Below the pieces are notes generated by a model. That model worked only from the letters and a program-made list of their open reading frames with translations, had not been told where the DNA came from and did not search any database. A stretch of 64,000 bases of DNA from Glutamicibacter sp. MNS18 (GTDB taxonomy: Bacteria > Actinomycetota > Actinomycetes > Actinomycetales > Micrococcaceae): NCBI RefSeq assembly GCF_026107515.2, contig NZ_JAPCHW010000005.1, forward strand, positions 248,001 through 312,000, written 5' to 3'. The first letter of the stretch is position 1. The number at the start of each line of letters is the position of its first letter. Made by a program: the position numbers and the translations under genes. This document shows, one piece after another, positions 15,370-25,148 of this stretch.

Positions 15370-18300
15370 ATGGAGCTCCAACTGCAGACCAGGCAAGTTG
15401 AGGAACTACTGGGAGTACGTTCCTACCTCCTGGGGATGCGACTTCGGGAAATCTGCGAATTCAGCGACATCGGCTTTGAATACAAGGAGCGCTCCACCAT
15501 GGCCATGGGCTATGTCGACGATGTCCAGGTGGCCGTGGAAATGGACTACCTGCACGAGCAAGTCGGGGTGCGGACCTTCTGTGGGGACTGTCTGGAAGCC
15601 GAAAGCTGTGAGCATCTGGGAGCATTCCTGCTGGAATTGGTCAACGATTACCCTGATGATTTCATGGTCAACAGCGATCCGGGAGCCCGTGCCAACGGAA
15701 CGCTGCCGCAGTGGTACCGGGCCATCAACAAGAGCGTGCCGCCGGTGCCGGTGGAAAACGACGAGGACATCGAGCCGCTGGCCCTGATGCTCTCGGTCAA
15801 TACCGGATACCGTGGTGCACTGAGCAGGACCGTTCGGGTTAGGCCGATGCGTCCGGGAGCCCGGGGCGGGTGGATCCAAACCGGGGTCTCCTGGAGCCAC
15901 CTGTACGGGGATCCGCGCTTCGGACGGGAACAACGCGCAGCTCTGGTGGCACTGCACGGACTGCAGCGGGCCACCCAGTACTACTACCAGCAGCAAGATG
16001 ATGCGTGGATGGTGCTCAACGACGTTCCCGGGCCGCAACTGGTGGAATCCTTCCGGAAACTCATCGACGTCGGGGTCGTGATCGTCGACGATTCCCCTGC
16101 CCGCAAGCCGATCGAGTTCCTACCCGGGGAACTCACCCCCTTGATCGACCTGCGACGCACCGACGCAGGGTTGAGTGTCCAGGCCCAGCTCACCGGGTCG
16201 GCCCAGCAGCCGTGGGATATGCTCGGCATCGGGCGACCTGCCCAGCTGGCCCTGCTGTCCGCGAATGAACCGGACAAGCCCTCCGCACAGCATTTGTCGG
16301 TCCTGGGCACCACGCTGTCCACGGAGCTGCTGAACCTGGCGGAGCAGGGCAGGATCGAGGTCCCGACGGAGGATATCGCCCGTTTCGAATCCACGCTCTT
16401 GGGAAGGTTACGCAGAATCGCGCCACTGGTCAGCCCGGATGGCAGCTACCGGATCCCCGATCCGGTCCGTCCTGCCCTGGAGATCGGACTGCAGCAAGAC
16501 CGTTCCACGCTGCGCGTCAGCTACTCATGGAGCTACGCGGATGGTGGGGACCGCGACCGGAAGCTGGAAACAGGGATCCTGGCCGGGATCACGGACAAGT
16601 TGGGGGAGCACACCAGAATCCTTGGGGTTCCGATCAACGGCAAGTTCCTCGATACCGTGATGAACCCGGGGTTGGCCCTAGAATTCATCCTCAACGCCCT
16701 GCCATTGCTGCGTGAGCACCCGGATGTGCGGATCATCGAAAAGTCACCCATCCCGGAATACCGGCTGACCGACGAACTTCCACAGGTCACCGTGGAAGTC
16801 GATAGCAGCTCCAACGACTGGTTCGACCTTGCAGTCGCGGTGACCCTTGGCGGCGAACCCGTGCCGTTCGCCGAGTTGTTCACCGCCCTGAATGACGAAC
16901 AACCCTACATGGTGTTGCCCAGCGGTACCGTGCTGAACCTGGACGACAAACAGTTCTCCCAACTGCGCGCGCTGATCGCCGAAGCCGGCGAACTGGCCGA
17001 CGTGCGCAACGACGGAGTCCGCATGCATAAATTGAACATCGACTGGTGGCAGGAGCTCCTGGCCCTGGGGATCATCGAGACCCAGGAAAACGACTGGTTG
17101 CAGACCATGCGCCAACTGGGCCCGGGGGCGCAACTGGAACAGCCCCAGCTGCCCTCGGACTTCACCCCGACCCTGCGCGACTACCAACAGCACGGAACCG
17201 CCTGGCTGCATTTCCTGCGCACCCACCAGCTCGGCGGGGTGTTGGCCGATGACATGGGGCTGGGCAAGACCGTGCAGTTATTGGCGGCCCTGGAAGCCGC
17301 CCGGCTGGAGAACCCGGATCAGAAGTTCCTGGTGGTCGCCCCGACCTCGGTGGCGGGGAACTGGTATAGCGAGGCCGCCCGTTTTGCCCCGCAGATGCGG
17401 ACCGCGCTGCTGGCCGAAACCAGCAAGAAACGCGGGTTGAGCGTTGCCGAGGCCGTGGACATCGCCCATGATGCGCAGCTGGTGATCACCAGCTACGCCG
17501 TCTTCCGGCTGGACTTCGAGAGCTTCGATGAACTGGATTTCTCGGTGCTGATCCTGGATGAAGCGCAGCAGTTGAAGAACCACACGTCCAAGGGGTATAA
17601 GCAGGCCCGGCAGATGGTGGTGCCGTGCAAGTTCGTGGTGACCGGAACCCCGGTGGAGAACAACCTGCTGGAGCTGTGGGCGCTGGTTTCCCTGGCCGCC
17701 CCGGGGCTGCTGGGTGGGTTGAAGGCGTTCAAGGACAACTACGCCAAACCGATCGCGGAGGGCAGGACGGACCGGCTGCAGCGGTTGAAGAGCCGGTTGC
17801 GCCCGTTCGTGCTGCGGCGTACCAAGGAACAAGTAGCCACGGATCTGCCGGCGAAGACCGAGCAGATACTTGAAGTGGAGCTGGACCCGGCCCACCGCAA
17901 GGCCTACGACCGCCGCTTCGCGCGGGTGCGGCAGGAGATCCTGGGCCTGGTCGAGGACGTGGATTCCAACCGGTTCCGGATCCTGCAGTCGTTGACCTTG
18001 TTGCGCCAGTTGGCGTTGGATCCCTCCCTCGTCGACGAGGGGGACGCACCGAGCGCCAAATTACAGCTGCTGGGCGAACTGCTCGCCGATGCGGTGGCCG
18101 AGGGGCATAAGGTGTTGGTCTTCAGCCAATTCACCGGATTCCTGGCCAAGGCCAGGGACGTGGCCGAGCGGTTGGGCGTTCAGACCGGCTATCTGGATGG
18201 GTCCACGAGCCAGAAGAACCGTAGAAAACTCATTGACGGGTTCACCGAAGGGCAATACCCGGTGTTTTTCATCTCGTTGAAAGCCGGCGGGTTCGGGATC

Positions 18301-18567
18301 AATTTGACGGCCGCGGACTACTGCATCCTGCTCGATCCGTGGTGGAATCCCGCGGCGGAGGCCCAGGCGGTGGATCGGGCGCACCGGATCGGGCAGACCA
18401 GGCCGGTCCACGTGTACCGGTTGGTCGCCAAGGGAACCATTGAATCAAAGGTGCTGGCCCTGCAGGAGAAGAAGACCCGGTTGTTCAACGACGTGCTCGG
18501 TGAGCAGACGGAGACGGGCCAGTCCAATACGCTCAGCGCGGATGATTTCCTGGCGCTGATGGAGTAG
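15370..18567 (+). CDS. SNF2/HepA-type DEAD/DEAH-box helicase
   Basis: 1065 aa from the ATG at 15370. An N-terminal SWIM-like zinc motif (CGDC...CEH, residues 71-84) is followed by a long middle region of unknown fold. The SNF2 motor then has motif I DDMGLGKT (near 623), motif II LDEAQQ (near 727), TGTPVENN and motif VI DRAHRIGQ (near 1001). Proteins of this layout translocate on double-stranded DNA and can remodel RNA polymerase or repair intermediates; the exact role is unknown. It is divergent from the OsmC riboswitch and convergent with the P450 gene, with only five bases between stops. Confidence 0.88.
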   Translation: MELQLQTRQVEELLGVRSYLLGMRLREICEFSDIGFEYKERSTMAMGYVDDVQVAVEMDYLHEQVGVRTFCGDCLEAESCEHLGAFLLELVNDYPDDFMVNSDPGARANGTLPQWYRAINKSVPPVPVENDEDIEPLALMLSVNTGYRGALSRTVRVRPMRPGARGGWIQTGVSWSHLYGDPRFGREQRAALVALHGLQRATQYYYQQQDDAWMVLNDVPGPQLVESFRKLIDVGVVIVDDSPARKPIEFLPGELTPLIDLRRTDAGLSVQAQLTGSAQQPWDMLGIGRPAQLALLSANEPDKPSAQHLSVLGTTLSTELLNLAEQGRIEVPTEDIARFESTLLGRLRRIAPLVSPDGSYRIPDPVRPALEIGLQQDRSTLRVSYSWSYADGGDRDRKLETGILAGITDKLGEHTRILGVPINGKFLDTVMNPGLALEFILNALPLLREHPDVRIIEKSPIPEYRLTDELPQVTVEVDSSSNDWFDLAVAVTLGGEPVPFAELFTALNDEQPYMVLPSGTVLNLDDKQFSQLRALIAEAGELADVRNDGVRMHKLNIDWWQELLALGIIETQENDWLQTMRQLGPGAQLEQPQLPSDFTPTLRDYQQHGTAWLHFLRTHQLGGVLADDMGLGKTVQLLAALEAARLENPDQKFLVVAPTSVAGNWYSEAARFAPQMRTALLAETSKKRGLSVAEAVDIAHDAQLVITSYAVFRLDFESFDELDFSVLILDEAQQLKNHTSKGYKQARQMVVPCKFVVTGTPVENNLLELWALVSLAAPGLLGGLKAFKDNYAKPIAEGRTDRLQRLKSRLRPFVLRRTKEQVATDLPAKTEQILEVELDPAHRKAYDRRFARVRQEILGLVEDVDSNRFRILQSLTLLRQLALDPSLVDEGDAPSAKLQLLGELLADAVAEGHKVLVFSQFTGFLAKARDVAERLGVQTGYLDGSTSQKNRRKLIDGFTEGQYPVFFISLKAGGFGINLTAADYCILLDPWWNPAAEAQAVDRAHRIGQTRPVHVYRLVAKGTIESKVLALQEKKTRLFNDVLGEQTETGQSNTLSADDFLALME

Positions 18568-18572
18568 CAAGC

Positions 18573-19727
18573 TCAGCGAAGTACCAGAGGCAAGGAGGCG
18601 AATCCGCTGCCGGGATAGTGCGCGTTGACCGGTGCCATGCCGGCGACCTGCGAGATGGAGGTCGTGTGAGTAAGCAGTTCCTCCACCAACACCCGGAGCT
18701 CCAATCTGGCCAGCGGTGCCCCCGGACAGTAATGTATGCCAGCACCGTATAACAGGTTCAAGGCTGGATCGCGATCCAGCCGGATCTCATCAGGATCACC
18801 GAAAACAGTTTCATCCCGGTTGGCCGAGGCCCACACGACGGTGACACGCTGGTTCTCCGGGATGCGGTGTCCGGCGACTTCCGCCCCACCCGTGGTGATC
18901 CGCCGATTGGCAATCAGCGGGGCGTGGGCGCGCAGCACCTCGTCATTGGCCACGCCAATCAGACCCGGCTCGCCGCGTAACCGGCTGGCCAGCTCCGGGT
19001 TCGTGGCCAGCTGGTGGATCAGGATTCCCACGCTGGCGGCAATGGTGCCCAGTTCCCCGACAGTCCAATTGCGCAACAGGCTGATCAGCTCCATATCGGT
19101 CAGCGGCCGACCGTACACCTGTTCCTTGAGCAACCGGGTGGTCAGATCCTGGGGTGCGGCCTGACCGGCAGCCCTGCGCTCGGCCAGCAGCCGCCGGATG
19201 TAGCCGTCGAATTCCACCGCAATGGCCTTCATGGCCGGGCGGTCCTGTGCCAGGGTGGCCACCCGGTTCTTCTCGGTCCAGGCCCGCAGGGGTTCTTCCA
19301 ACGACGCGGGCCACCCCAGGAAAGCGCTCTGGACCCTGAGTGCGTAGAGCTCGGCGAGGGATTCGATGATGTCGATGGCGCGTCCCCGGGGCAAGGCATC
19401 AAGAAGACCGACGGCGATCTTCCGGCAGACCGGTTCGAACTTATCCATCAGCTCATCGGTGAAGTACTTGTCGTTGATGGCGCGGTATTCGGTGTGCTCC
19501 GGCGGATCCATGCCGTTGGGAACAGTCAGCCGGTGGGATACCGCATTGCTGAAGATGTCCGGGTCGTTCAGGACCCGCAAGGCATCGGCATGTCCGAGAA
19601 TCGAATACCCGAGGAACTCGCTGTGCACGATGGGGCATTGCGCGCGCAATCCGTCGTAGGCACTGATCTGATCCTCCAAAACCTCGGGATCACGGGGATC
19701 CCAGTTCGGTATGGATGTAGCGCACAT
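18573..19727 (-). CDS. Cytochrome P450
   Basis: 384 aa soluble bacterial P450. The heme ligand lies in LYGAGIHYCPGAPLAR (Cys near residue 334), the K-helix ExxR is EVLR (near 266) and the meander follows. The I-helix reads WTVGELGTIAAS, so the usual A-G-x-D/E-T oxygen-activation motif is altered, with the acid and the threonine spaced differently. No ferredoxin or reductase gene is nearby. Gene order suggests co-transcription with the upstream MarR and AI-2E-family genes. The substrate is unknown. Confidence 0.9.
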   Translation of the reverse strand: MCATSIPNWDPRDPEVLEDQISAYDGLRAQCPIVHSEFLGYSILGHADALRVLNDPDIFSNAVSHRLTVPNGMDPPEHTEYRAINDKYFTDELMDKFEPVCRKIAVGLLDALPRGRAIDIIESLAELYALRVQSAFLGWPASLEEPLRAWTEKNRVATLAQDRPAMKAIAVEFDGYIRRLLAERRAAGQAAPQDLTTRLLKEQVYGRPLTDMELISLLRNWTVGELGTIAASVGILIHQLATNPELASRLRGEPGLIGVANDEVLRAHAPLIANRRITTGGAEVAGHRIPENQRVTVVWASANRDETVFGDPDEIRLDRDPALNLLYGAGIHYCPGAPLARLELRVLVEELLTHTTSISQVAGMAPVNAHYPGSGFASLPLVLR

Positions 19728-19830
19728 GTTCGCTCCCGCCCGGTGACGACCTGGATGAGTGTCAGGCTATGCGGTTAATCCGCCAAAGGACAGGGGTAAT
19801 CGTCAGGAGTCGGGGAAACGGAACCGGAAG

Positions 19831-20319
19831 TTACGAATTCGGGGTCGGATCCCCGGCATTGATGTTCTCGTTCAGGCGGTGCAGCAGATCGGTGAACCGC
19901 TGGACGTCATCCGCGCTCCACTCGTTCAAGCGGTCATGCAATCGCTGGCGTACGGCTTGTCCGCTGCTCACCCAGGCTTCACGTGCCATATCGGTGATCG
20001 ACACCAGCTGCGCCCGGCCATCGCTGGGATCAGTGACACGGCTGATCAGTCCCTGGCCTTCGAGCTGCTTGACCAGCCGGGAGATGGTGGCCTTGTCCAG
20101 CTGCAGGGACTCAGCCAGGTAACCTTGCTGCTGCGCGTCTTCGCGAATCAGGATCGAAAGGATCCGATACCCCGGCGCCTGGAGATCAGGGTGGATCTCC
20201 TTGGCCCGGCGCAGCAAGGTCTGCCGGGCGTGCAACAGGACGGCGGTGAACTCGTTTTCGAGCGCATTGAGCAAGTGTTCATCGTGCATGAGACCAAGTG
20301 TAGTTTTCCGCGGGAACAT
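19831..20319 (-). CDS. MarR family transcriptional regulator
   Basis: 162 aa. The winged helix has the recognition region LAESLQLDKATISRLVKQLE and the wing RVTDPSDGRAQL. It lies 27 bases after the AI-2E-family permease and about 100 bases before the P450, all on the minus strand, so it may control this small cluster. Start codons at 20319 or 20289 are both possible; neither has a good ribosome site. Confidence 0.85.
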   Translation of the reverse strand: MFPRKTTLGLMHDEHLLNALENEFTAVLLHARQTLLRRAKEIHPDLQAPGYRILSILIREDAQQQGYLAESLQLDKATISRLVKQLEGQGLISRVTDPSDGRAQLVSITDMAREAWVSSGQAVRQRLHDRLNEWSADDVQRFTDLLHRLNENINAGDPTPNS

Positions 20320-20345
20320 TCACGAGTTGGAGACGTGACGCGACG

Positions 20346-21527
20346 CTACGGGGCCGCGGTCTTGGCATCCTGTTTGGGGATGAGGACCTGCTTGACGATG
20401 AGGATGATGGACGCTGTGATCGGGACGGCAACCAGGGCGCCGAGCAGGCCCAGCAGGGTGCCTCCGACCAGCGCACCGATCACCACCAATGCCCCGGGCA
20501 CGGCCACACTGCGGTTCATGATCTTCGGGGTGAGCAGGTAGGCCTCGAGCTGCATGTAGATGAAGTAGACGATCGCGAAGACCAATGCGTCGGTCGGGGA
20601 GTGGAACAGCGCCACCACGGTTCCAATGCCCCAGAACAAGACGGTACCGATCAATGGAATCAGGGTGATGAAGAATGCCGTGACTGCCATCAGTGGCGGG
20701 AACGCCAGGCCCAGGATCATGGACAGGAGCCCCACGAGGATCGAATTCATCAGCGCGAGGATCGTCATGCCGCCCAGGTAGTCGCCCACCGAATGGCAGA
20801 TCTGCTCGACCAGGCTCGCGGTCTGCCGGCGTTCGTAGGCGGGGAGCAGCCGGACCAGCCAGCTTTTCATGGTCTCCAGCGAGGCCAGGAAGTACAGGCT
20901 GAGTACCAGGACGATCAACGCCCCGGAAAGCACATTGCCGATACCGATCCCCACCTGCAGGGCACCACCGGTCAAGGCCAGCAGGTTCTGCGGGTCGCTC
21001 ACAAAACCGGAAACTGTTGCCAATGCGTCCGAAGCCTGGTCGCCGTAGTTCTCGGTGACCCATAGAAAGGCATCCGAGGTTTGGAAATCCGTGATGATTT
21101 GTGGAATGGATCCGATAAAGCTCGTCAGTTGCTGGACCACCACGGGTGAGATGAGCAGCGTCAGTCCGGTGACCAGCAGAAGGAAGGTGGCATAGACCAG
21201 TCCGATACCCAAAGGTCGTTTCAGGCCGCGGCGCTGCAACCAGCGGACCAACGGATCCAGTCCCAAGGCAATGAAAATCGCCAAGGCCACATACATCAGG
21301 ATCGTTGAGATCCTGCCCAGGGTGAAGGCGAATCCCAGTGCGGTTAGCCCGCCGAGGGTGATGAACAGGCCCAGCATGAACGGACGTGAAACGGTTGCCT
21401 GCAGCGGCGAGGAACCGGTGCGAGGAACCTCGGCCGGTTCGGGGTCCGGCAGTGACAGTTCTTTTGACGCCTCAGTTGAGACCACATCGGAAGCCGCGGG
21501 AGGGACTGGCTCATTTTCTTTGCTCAT
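20346..21527 (-). CDS. AI-2E family transporter (TqsA/YdiK-like)
   Basis: 393 aa. A polar N-terminus of about 45 residues precedes about eight membrane helices. The family motif region includes AIFIALGLDPLVRWLQRRG and, later, LIPLIGTVLFW. Family members are annotated as autoinducer-2 exporters, but most are uncharacterised and some are ion antiporters, so the substrate is open. GGAAGG precedes the ATG at 21527. The 269 bases between this start and the hsdR stop hold no gene that I can support. Confidence 0.85.
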   Translation of the reverse strand: MSKENEPVPPAASDVVSTEASKELSLPDPEPAEVPRTGSSPLQATVSRPFMLGLFITLGGLTALGFAFTLGRISTILMYVALAIFIALGLDPLVRWLQRRGLKRPLGIGLVYATFLLLVTGLTLLISPVVVQQLTSFIGSIPQIITDFQTSDAFLWVTENYGDQASDALATVSGFVSDPQNLLALTGGALQVGIGIGNVLSGALIVLVLSLYFLASLETMKSWLVRLLPAYERRQTASLVEQICHSVGDYLGGMTILALMNSILVGLLSMILGLAFPPLMAVTAFFITLIPLIGTVLFWGIGTVVALFHSPTDALVFAIVYFIYMQLEAYLLTPKIMNRSVAVPGALVVIGALVGGTLLGLLGALVAVPITASIILIVKQVLIPKQDAKTAAP

Positions 21528-21796
21528 TGCGAGGGCCTTCCAACTCGGTCAACAAGGTGACGGCCTGGTGACCACTGCCAACACGTTCCCTGGTGGGAAT
21601 GGATCGACCGGTTGCCATCAAAACGAACAGTAGCACGCATGTCAGAGCGCAAAGCAATAGGTCGTTGCCGAGAGATGAGGATGGGTTGCAGGATCCCGGA
21701 AAATCGCAGCCATGGCCTACACGAGGGATCGGACCCAGTTACGTTCTCCTTGCATCTATCACTTGTCCGGACGTTTCGATCCCCGTTGGTGCGGCG

Positions 21797-24700
21797 TCAG
21801 GCCTTGGCGCTGGATTCCAATTGCGCCATGACTTCCATCTGCTCGATGACCAGCCTGATGGCCTCCGGCTGCTCATCCGGCGGGTATCCGTTCAGAATGA
21901 GCAGCCGCTTGACCTGGGAACGCAACTTGGCGCGTACGTCCTCCCGGACGGTCCAATCGGTGCGCACATCACGGCGCATGACCTGAACCAGCTGGCGCGC
22001 GATTTCCGCGAGCACGCCCTCACCCTGGATCTCGACGGCGGACTCGTTCTGGGTGATGGCGTCGTAGAAGGTGAGTTCGGCATAGTCCAGCGGAGGTGAG
22101 AACCGTTGCCCGCGGTTGGCCTCCTTCAGCGCTTCCTTTGCCAACTCCAGGAGCTCGGCGATGATCTCGGCGCTGGTGAGCTGCTGGTTGGTGTACTTGT
22201 TCATCAGCTCGGTGATGCGATCGGAGAAGGCTCGCTGGCGGATCGTGTTGTTGCGGGTGGACTTCATCGATTCGTCGGCCACCAGCTTGCGCAGGGCTTC
22301 GATGGCCAACTGGGGGTTGCGGGCTTTCTGGGCCTTGGCGATGAACTCGGGGGTCAGATCGTCCAAGGAGGGCTTGGGCATACCGGCCGCGTCGTAGATA
22401 TCCAATACCTCGCCGGTGGCATCAGTGGCGGTGGCGATCAGCTGTCCGAGCATCCGCTGGATCTCCTCGGGTACCGGTTCACCGCGGGACTGCCGATCCT
22501 GGGCATCGTATTTGCCCATCCAGACCCGGACTTCCTCGTAGAACTGGATTTCCGGACGTAGCTGCTCCAACTGGCCGGATCCGGTGCAGAGCGCCCATGC
22601 TCGGGCAAGACGTCCGGCAACCTCGCGGTAGCGGACCGCCAAGGGCTGGGCGCCGTCCGCGTCAGGCGCATTGCCCGGTGTGGTGGAGTCGCGCAGGTAG
22701 TTCACCGCTCCGGTCGAGGCATTCAGGAACGCCTTGGGGCCGGGCTTTGACAGTACTGCACGCCAGTCGTAGCCGACCAATATCCCGCGTAGCTGGGACA
22801 CCAGGTCAACGGCCAGCGATACCGCTTCGTCGATGTTCTTGCCCATGGGCTTGTGCGTACGGTCGCTCTGCGAGTACTCGGCCAGGGCTTTGGAAAGGTT
22901 TTCGGCCAGTGGGGCGTAGGCCACCAACAGCCCTTCGCTCTTGCCCCTGAAGGTGCGGTTGACCCGGGCCAGTGTCTGCATCAGCAGTGCACCCTTCAAC
23001 GGCCTGTCCAGGTACAGGGTGTGCAAAGGGGGTGCATCGAAGCCGGTGAGCATCATGTCCTTGACGATCACCAGTTCCAGCTCGTCTTCCGGGTTCTTCA
23101 GGCGTTCCTTGATGACGTTGTTCTCGGAATCCCGGCGGACATGATCGGAGATCGGCGGTGCATCGGAGGCGGTACCGGAATAGACCACCTTGATCTTGCC
23201 CCGGTCGATGTCCTCCGCATGCCAGTCCGGACGCATGGTGATGATGGCGGAGTAGAGGTTGGCACAGATTTCCCGGGTACCGCCCACGATCATGGCCTTG
23301 CCGTAGGTCGGGGAGCCTGCCGTGTCGGCGATGAACGGGGCCACGGCGTCACGACGTGTTTCCCAATGGGAAATCAGGTCCCTAGCCAGTTCACCAAGAC
23401 GTTCGGGGGCACCGTAGACGGCGTTAACTACGGCCACGGATTGTTCAATCCGGGCACGCTCGGTGTCATCCAATCCCAGCGTGGCCTCGTCCGCGGCCGC
23501 GTCCAGGTCCTCCTGGGTCATCCCCTCGGCCATGCGAACCTTGATCAGGCGGGGTTCGAAGTGCACCGGTACCGTGGCACCGTCTTCAACGGCACGTGAC
23601 AGGTCGTAGATATCAATGTAGTCGCCGAAGACGTCCCGGGTGTTGCGGTCGTCAAAGGAAATCGGGGTACCGGTGAAGGCGATCAAGGTGGCGTTGGGGA
23701 GGGCATCACGCAGGTGGCGTGCGTAGCCGTCCAGATCGTCATAGTGGCTGCGGTGTGCCTCGTCCACGATGACAATGATATTCCGTCGGTCGCTGAGCAA
23801 TGGATGCTCGGCCCCGGCATCCTTCTCGGCCTTGCTGCGTCCGAACTTCTGCAGCGTGGTGAAATAGATGCCCCCGGTGACCCGTCCGGAAAGCTCGGCA
23901 CGGAGTTCCGCCCGTCGGCGGATCTGCCGAGGGGTATCAGGCAAGAGCTGGGAGCGGGCGAATCCGGAATAGAGCTGGCCATCGAGTTCGTTGCGGTCGG
24001 TGATCACTACAACCGTTGGATTCTTCAGCGCCGGGTGGCGCATGACGGCAGCGGTGTAGAGCTCCATTTCCATGGACTTGCCCGATCCCTGGGTGTGCCA
24101 GACTACGCCGGCCTTGCCATGGGATCGTACAGCCTCGACCGTGTTTCCTACGGCTTTGGTGACCGCAAAATACTGGTGCGGTTTGGCAATACGTTTAAGT
24201 AGCCCATCGCCACCGGCATCAAAGGCGGTGAAGGAACGTACCAGTTGCAGGAAGCGGGTGGGATTGTACAAACCGGTGATGGCGGTTTCGATGGGAAGCA
24301 CGGCTTCTCCATCCAGAACCGCATCCAGCGGAACCGGCACACCGTCATCATCCACATTCCAGGGGGAGAAGTGGTTCAGCGGGGTGAACGGGGTACCGTA
24401 CTTGGCGGAGAGCCCATCGGAGGCCAGGGTGAAGACGCAAAAGCGGAAAGCCAGAGGGAACTCACGCAGGTAAGTCTGCAGTTGGGCGTGGGCCGCGGTG
24501 ACATCTGCGGTCTGCGAACCAGCCCGTTTCAGCTCCATGATGCTGATCGGCATGCCGTTGCAGTAGAGCACCACATCGAAACGTCGGCGATGCTCGCCTT
24601 GCACCAATGTGACCTGGCTGACCGCCAACCAGTCATTGTCGGTTTCCTCGGTCCCGAGAATCCGCAGCGTGGGGTTCTGCTCGGTGCCATCGGGATCCAG

Positions 24701-25006
24701 ATAGTTGATCCGGTGGCCTTCCGTGAACATCTTGTGGATGCGGTAGTTCTCGGTGATCGCGTCCTGGGATTGCGGGGCAACGATCTCCGCCAGCGCCTGT
24801 TGCAGGTACTGCTCCGGCACGCCGGGGTTGAGCCTGCGTAGCGCGGCCAGCAGCCGGGGACGGATCAGCAGTTCGTCCCAGGATTCTCGTTCTCCTGCAC
24901 CAGGGGCGATCTTCTCACCCTGTATCGGTCGCCAATTCTCGTCCCCGAGCCGCTCGAGGGCGAGCGATTCCCAATCGGCTTCGGTGAAACGGGTCTGCAA
25001 TGTCAT
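21797..25006 (-). CDS. hsdR: Type I restriction endonuclease subunit R
   Basis: 1069 aa, full length for HsdR. The N-terminal PD-(D/E)xK nuclease has FDVVLYCNGMPISIMELKRA (residues 142-162, with the catalytic ExK). The SF2 motor has Walker A HTQGSGKS (near 305) and DEAH in IVDEAHRSHYDD (near 414), followed by a C-terminal helical domain. HsdR translocates DNA past unmodified sites and cleaves it in complex with HsdM2S. It is the last gene of the minus-strand operon. A 142-base gap after the DUF1016 gene contains an AAGGA site before the ATG. Confidence 0.95.
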   Translation of the reverse strand: MTLQTRFTEADWESLALERLGDENWRPIQGEKIAPGAGERESWDELLIRPRLLAALRRLNPGVPEQYLQQALAEIVAPQSQDAITENYRIHKMFTEGHRINYLDPDGTEQNPTLRILGTEETDNDWLAVSQVTLVQGEHRRRFDVVLYCNGMPISIMELKRAGSQTADVTAAHAQLQTYLREFPLAFRFCVFTLASDGLSAKYGTPFTPLNHFSPWNVDDDGVPVPLDAVLDGEAVLPIETAITGLYNPTRFLQLVRSFTAFDAGGDGLLKRIAKPHQYFAVTKAVGNTVEAVRSHGKAGVVWHTQGSGKSMEMELYTAAVMRHPALKNPTVVVITDRNELDGQLYSGFARSQLLPDTPRQIRRRAELRAELSGRVTGGIYFTTLQKFGRSKAEKDAGAEHPLLSDRRNIIVIVDEAHRSHYDDLDGYARHLRDALPNATLIAFTGTPISFDDRNTRDVFGDYIDIYDLSRAVEDGATVPVHFEPRLIKVRMAEGMTQEDLDAAADEATLGLDDTERARIEQSVAVVNAVYGAPERLGELARDLISHWETRRDAVAPFIADTAGSPTYGKAMIVGGTREICANLYSAIITMRPDWHAEDIDRGKIKVVYSGTASDAPPISDHVRRDSENNVIKERLKNPEDELELVIVKDMMLTGFDAPPLHTLYLDRPLKGALLMQTLARVNRTFRGKSEGLLVAYAPLAENLSKALAEYSQSDRTHKPMGKNIDEAVSLAVDLVSQLRGILVGYDWRAVLSKPGPKAFLNASTGAVNYLRDSTTPGNAPDADGAQPLAVRYREVAGRLARAWALCTGSGQLEQLRPEIQFYEEVRVWMGKYDAQDRQSRGEPVPEEIQRMLGQLIATATDATGEVLDIYDAAGMPKPSLDDLTPEFIAKAQKARNPQLAIEALRKLVADESMKSTRNNTIRQRAFSDRITELMNKYTNQQLTSAEIIAELLELAKEALKEANRGQRFSPPLDYAELTFYDAITQNESAVEIQGEGVLAEIARQLVQVMRRDVRTDWTVREDVRAKLRSQVKRLLILNGYPPDEQPEAIRLVIEQMEVMAQLESSAKA

Positions 25007-25148
25007 GGAGCCAAATCCTTGTTCTCAGGGAGGAGGTTAGTCAGGCGTTGTTCGATAGTTAGTAGTGGAATCGAAAGTGCACGGTTCAGACATGACCTGC
25101 GCATGCCTGAAGCCCCGTGGATGAAACGGCTCGGGTGTTTCTCGGCTG

